NCBI GenBank assembly: GCA_907165135.1
Contig: OU015566.1
Coordinates: 3,660,501-3,724,500 of the forward strand
Reading direction: 5' to 3'
Length of the DNA: 64,000 nucleotides
Origin: Oikopleura dioica
Taxonomy: Eukaryota; Chordata; Appendicularia; Copelata; Oikopleuridae
In this document: positions 61,034-64,000 of the stretch, piece after piece
Position numbering within the stretch: the stretch's first letter is position 1
How the letters are laid out: every line of letters begins with the position of its first letter
Program-made: the position numbers and the translations under genes
Notes under the pieces: generated by a model
The model's database searches: none
What the model was told of the DNA's origin: nothing
What the model saw: the letters and a program-made list of their open reading frames with translations, nothing else

Positions 61034-64000
61034 TTTTTCGGAATCTGTTTGTCTTATAGATATTCTCTTCAAGCGCAAGTTTTCCCAATCATTTGGCGTC
61101 CTATAAGTTATTATGTTTAAAAAAAATAATGCAATTAGATGAAAAGAGACGATTTTAATGATTTATCGTCTCGTCTGGAACAAAGAGATCATATTTGAGC
61201 TCAACTTTTATCTAGTTTGAGTTTAAGAATTCTAAAAAGATGTCCTTACGTTGAAATATAATGAAAAACCCGGATAAATTTTTTGTAACACGTAGACCAT
61301 GTGGCTTTGGCTCTTCTCGAGTATAACGCACATGTAGAACATCGCAGCATTTTATTGCTTTTCTTAAATTCCTCCTTTAAACGATAGAACTGTAGTTTAC
61401 ACGAAAAGACGAGGCTCTGATGATAAACACTCTCTTCCGAAAACGTTAAGTCATTATGCTTCTGCAAATAAATACCAAAATCAAAATGGAATGTATTTAA
61501 TATGTGCTGCCGAAATTTTACAATGCTTCTCGATATCTGTCATTCTCGAACGATCTCGGGCGTGTTTAGTTTTTTTCGTCGAGATGTTAAGGAGCTGTGA
61601 GGACATGGTAAATAGATCTTCCCCCTTTATTTGTTATCTCCGATGACTCTTTATTCAAAGAGAGAGAAGAACTGTTAAAAATTCTATCCTCGTTATCTAT
61701 GTCTGTTTTCTAATATCAAAGGGTTAACTTGACTAAAATGTGCCTAGTTTGACTTTAAAAATTTTGATTGCTCCTTCAGCTCGTCAAATTTTATTTATCG
61801 ATCATATTTGACCGCTTTTTTCTTTATTGTCTTCAAGAAGAGACGTTCGCCGAAATCCCTTTATGCTAGATCTCTCTTTTCTTCGATTAATAATCACACC
61901 ACGGATCTACTTGTGTTAGTTTGACTCCAAGAAATTTATATATTTGGTTCTTATTATTAAAAATTTAACAATGCTTCTCGATATCTGTCATTCTCGAACG
62001 GTCTCGGACGTGTTAAATTTCCCATTGAAAAATCCCAGGATAATCGCAGACTGAAGGATAAAGTTTTCAAGTTCTCGGTCTTTTTTGGTGACAAAATATC
62101 CTATTACTCTAAAGAAACGTTAACCGAATTTTCCTTATGTCAGAGGTCTCTTTTCTAAAATTAATAACATTAATACGAGTTAAACAATATTAGTTTGACT
62201 TCAATAATCTTAAATAATAGGTTTTTAATATTTTAAAATTCTATAATGCTTCCCGACATCTGTCATTTTTCCAGGATCCTGGGCATATTAAGTTTCTCCG
62301 CCGAGATTTTCCACGGGTTACGATGAAATTGTGAATGCGACATCTCCCTTTTTGGCTTAATTTCGATGACTATTTTTCCCAAGAAGAGACGCAAGAAACA
62401 TTTTGTCGTGATAAATAAGTTTCTTTCCTAAGCAAAAAGTCTTTACTAGATTCAAACACGCTTAGTTTGAGTTAAGAAAATTCCAAAAATTGTTTCCTTT
62501 AGCTGGTCCTATTTTGTTCGAAAGTTGAGAATTAACTATTGGTTAATATTCAAATAGAACTCGTAACGGAAGAGGCTATTTTTGGGCGCTTTGGGAGGCC
62601 GTTTAGGTTCTTCAAGCAATTCAAACATCAATGAAAAGAGTCCCATAAAAATTCTTCTAATGAACCGATGTTCGTGTTTACCGGTTTTCCGAGCGTCACT
62701 GTTGCTGGATTAGATTCTATAGGCCTATAACGTGAAAATCTGGCAAGTGGCGACCCAGAATTCTGGACCCTTTTTCTTTTGGATATTCGGTTAGATCGTT
62801 TTTCCTTGTTGATTTCCCTCGAGTTTTTTTTCCCCGGAGAAGATCTTCAGACAGAAGTTATTCCCAAACTCGCTCCTGCCGGAAAATTAATGCGGAGGGG
62901 GGGCTTTTATGTCACTCTTTCCATTTTACTATGCAGTTCGATTTTTTGCGATTTTATTAATCCGAACATTGATAAACGCTGTGATGAACGTCTCTACTGC
63001 ATGCTTTCGATTTAATTTCTTCTGTTAATATGTTTAGCAATAAATTTTTGGGGATTATAATTTCGAAGATTTCACGTTCAATTCACGTTCACGTTGTTTC
63101 GTCTAAAGGTTCTTCTACTAAAATAACAGGTTTACGTTCCATCGAGTGTTCTTGCAACAAGGGTCAAAAATTTCTTTTGTCTTTTGTGAAAAATGGGCTT
63201 CTTTTGAACTCGGTGAGGGGTAAAAAGAGACTACCAGTCCAAGATTTGGCTTTGAGAGGCGTCACAGAAGGGATTCAAACTAATCATTGACATATAAAGA
63301 ATTCTGAACAGCTCCCTTTAGGTACCTCGACCGGAGTCAGAAATTTGCTGACAATCGTTGTTGACACCCTTACTTTTTCCCAGGGATAATAGAATTGATT
63401 CTTCGACGATGTCCCACTGCGCTCCGATTTTTCACTGATTAATCCTTTACTCCCCCTTTCAGGCGCAGGTGTTCTTGACTTCCGGCGCGGAGTTCGCATT
63501 TGAGAATGTTGGTTTGATCTATCGATATGGGTGTCACTGAATAGAGAATTTTCCCAGCTTTCAGAAAACATGTAATTTGGTATATAAACTCTGAAATTGC
63601 GAAATGTTCTTTCTAGCTGAGTAATTCAACTAGCGCTAGTGCATACGCGCGTCCATAAAAGATGCGTATCTTGTGGTCAAGATGAAATATATTCAGATCC
63701 GGGAGATTTTTGGAATCTTCATAAGCTTAATAAATAACAAGCAGATCATTCTGACTCTTTAATAACTCCTTAGCGCTAAGGAAAATTTAATTTCTATCAT
63801 TGAAATTAAACTTGTTGAGAGAAGTAACTAGGTGAATTCTTAATTACTAAACGACAAAAGACTGTCTTCTTGTTAAAGGGGGAGGAGCATTCTTATCAGC
63901 GGAACACTTTGACTGTCCGTTTTTTCCTTTTAAAGAGTCTTTTAAAAATATTTTAATTGTCGTAAAGAGGCTGTAACTCGCGGGCAAACGTCCCTTTTCA
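61034..64000. other. Non-coding region upstream of the element ORFs
   Basis: Nearly 3 kb with no convincing gene. The first half (61.2-62.5 kb) is made of diverged direct repeats. Near 63357 it has GTTGTTGACACCCTTA, also seen at the ends of the 36288-36344 repeat. The 5' LTR was searched for by its TGTTATG/CATAACA ends and TATATAAG box and not seen. The stretch may be the element's long leader or host DNA. Confidence 0.5.
61205..62515. repeat. Diverged direct repeats, about 270-500 bp spacing
   Basis: Two landmarks recur. GCTTCTCGATATCTGTCATT and its variant occur at about 61523, 61974 and 62248. TTAGTTTGACTT-like blocks occur at about 61213, 61745, 61917, 62190 and 62470. Between them lie similar CGATGACT...AAGAGA segments. 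The copies are too diverged for recent duplication, and the spacing is irregular. Confidence 0.6.

Overview
The window reads as a compact animal genome, most likely a tunicate and probably a larvacean of the Oikopleura type. This is inference from content: genes are dense and cut by very short introns (about 30-60 nt). Animal families are present (M2 angiotensin-converting enzyme, full-length ABCA transporter, CUB-ZP protein, Cys-loop receptor, eukaryotic tRNA-Val), and one gene encodes a connexin, a family known from chordates. A 500-N placeholder lies at 33808-34307.

Layout. 1-9.6 kb: a long coiled-coil gene (+), open at the left edge, with two hairpin/TIR repeats in introns. 10.0-17.5 kb: four + strand genes (CUB-ZP protein, PLAC8-like protein, ACE-like peptidase, an unknown small gene) and a tRNA-Val(AAC). 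18.0-24.8 kb: an ABCA transporter (-). 25.6-30.7 kb: a possible short secreted peptide, a membrane protein (+), a type II membrane coiled-coil protein (-) and a small helical protein (-). 30.8-36.3 kb: a tandem duplication carrying the 3' exons of a glycine/GABA-type receptor, interrupted by the N gap, with a 725-bp TA-flanked element in one copy only. A TTAA-flanked 370-bp element follows at 36.3-36.7 kb.

From 36.77 kb to at least 61.0 kb lies the main discovery: a giant LTR retroelement on the minus strand. Its 307-bp 3' LTR (36768-37074) and polypurine tract (37075-37087) are clear. The 5' LTR is not in the window. Besides a Ty3/gypsy-like gag-pol (50.0-55.4 kb) it carries about 30 further same-strand ORFs. 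These include a connexin, two TFIIB-like proteins, two zinc-ribbon/RING proteins with their own micro-introns, three more RING proteins, a ubiquitin-like protein, two extra Gag-capsid proteins, several short single-pass membrane proteins and several families of paralogous unknown helical proteins. Nearly every ORF has a pyrimidine-AG splice-acceptor-like site 0-25 nt before its ATG. This suggests that one long transcript is resolved into single mRNAs by spliced-leader trans-splicing or by alternative cis-splicing. The gene set hints at control of host transcription (TFIIB), of ubiquitination (RING, Ubl) and of membranes or cell contacts (connexin, small membrane proteins). Several genes, including gag and pol, carry single-base frame breaks, so this copy may be decaying or the assembly may contain indels.

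Intron joins were worked out by eye; exon edges not stated explicitly are approximate. No database search was possible.
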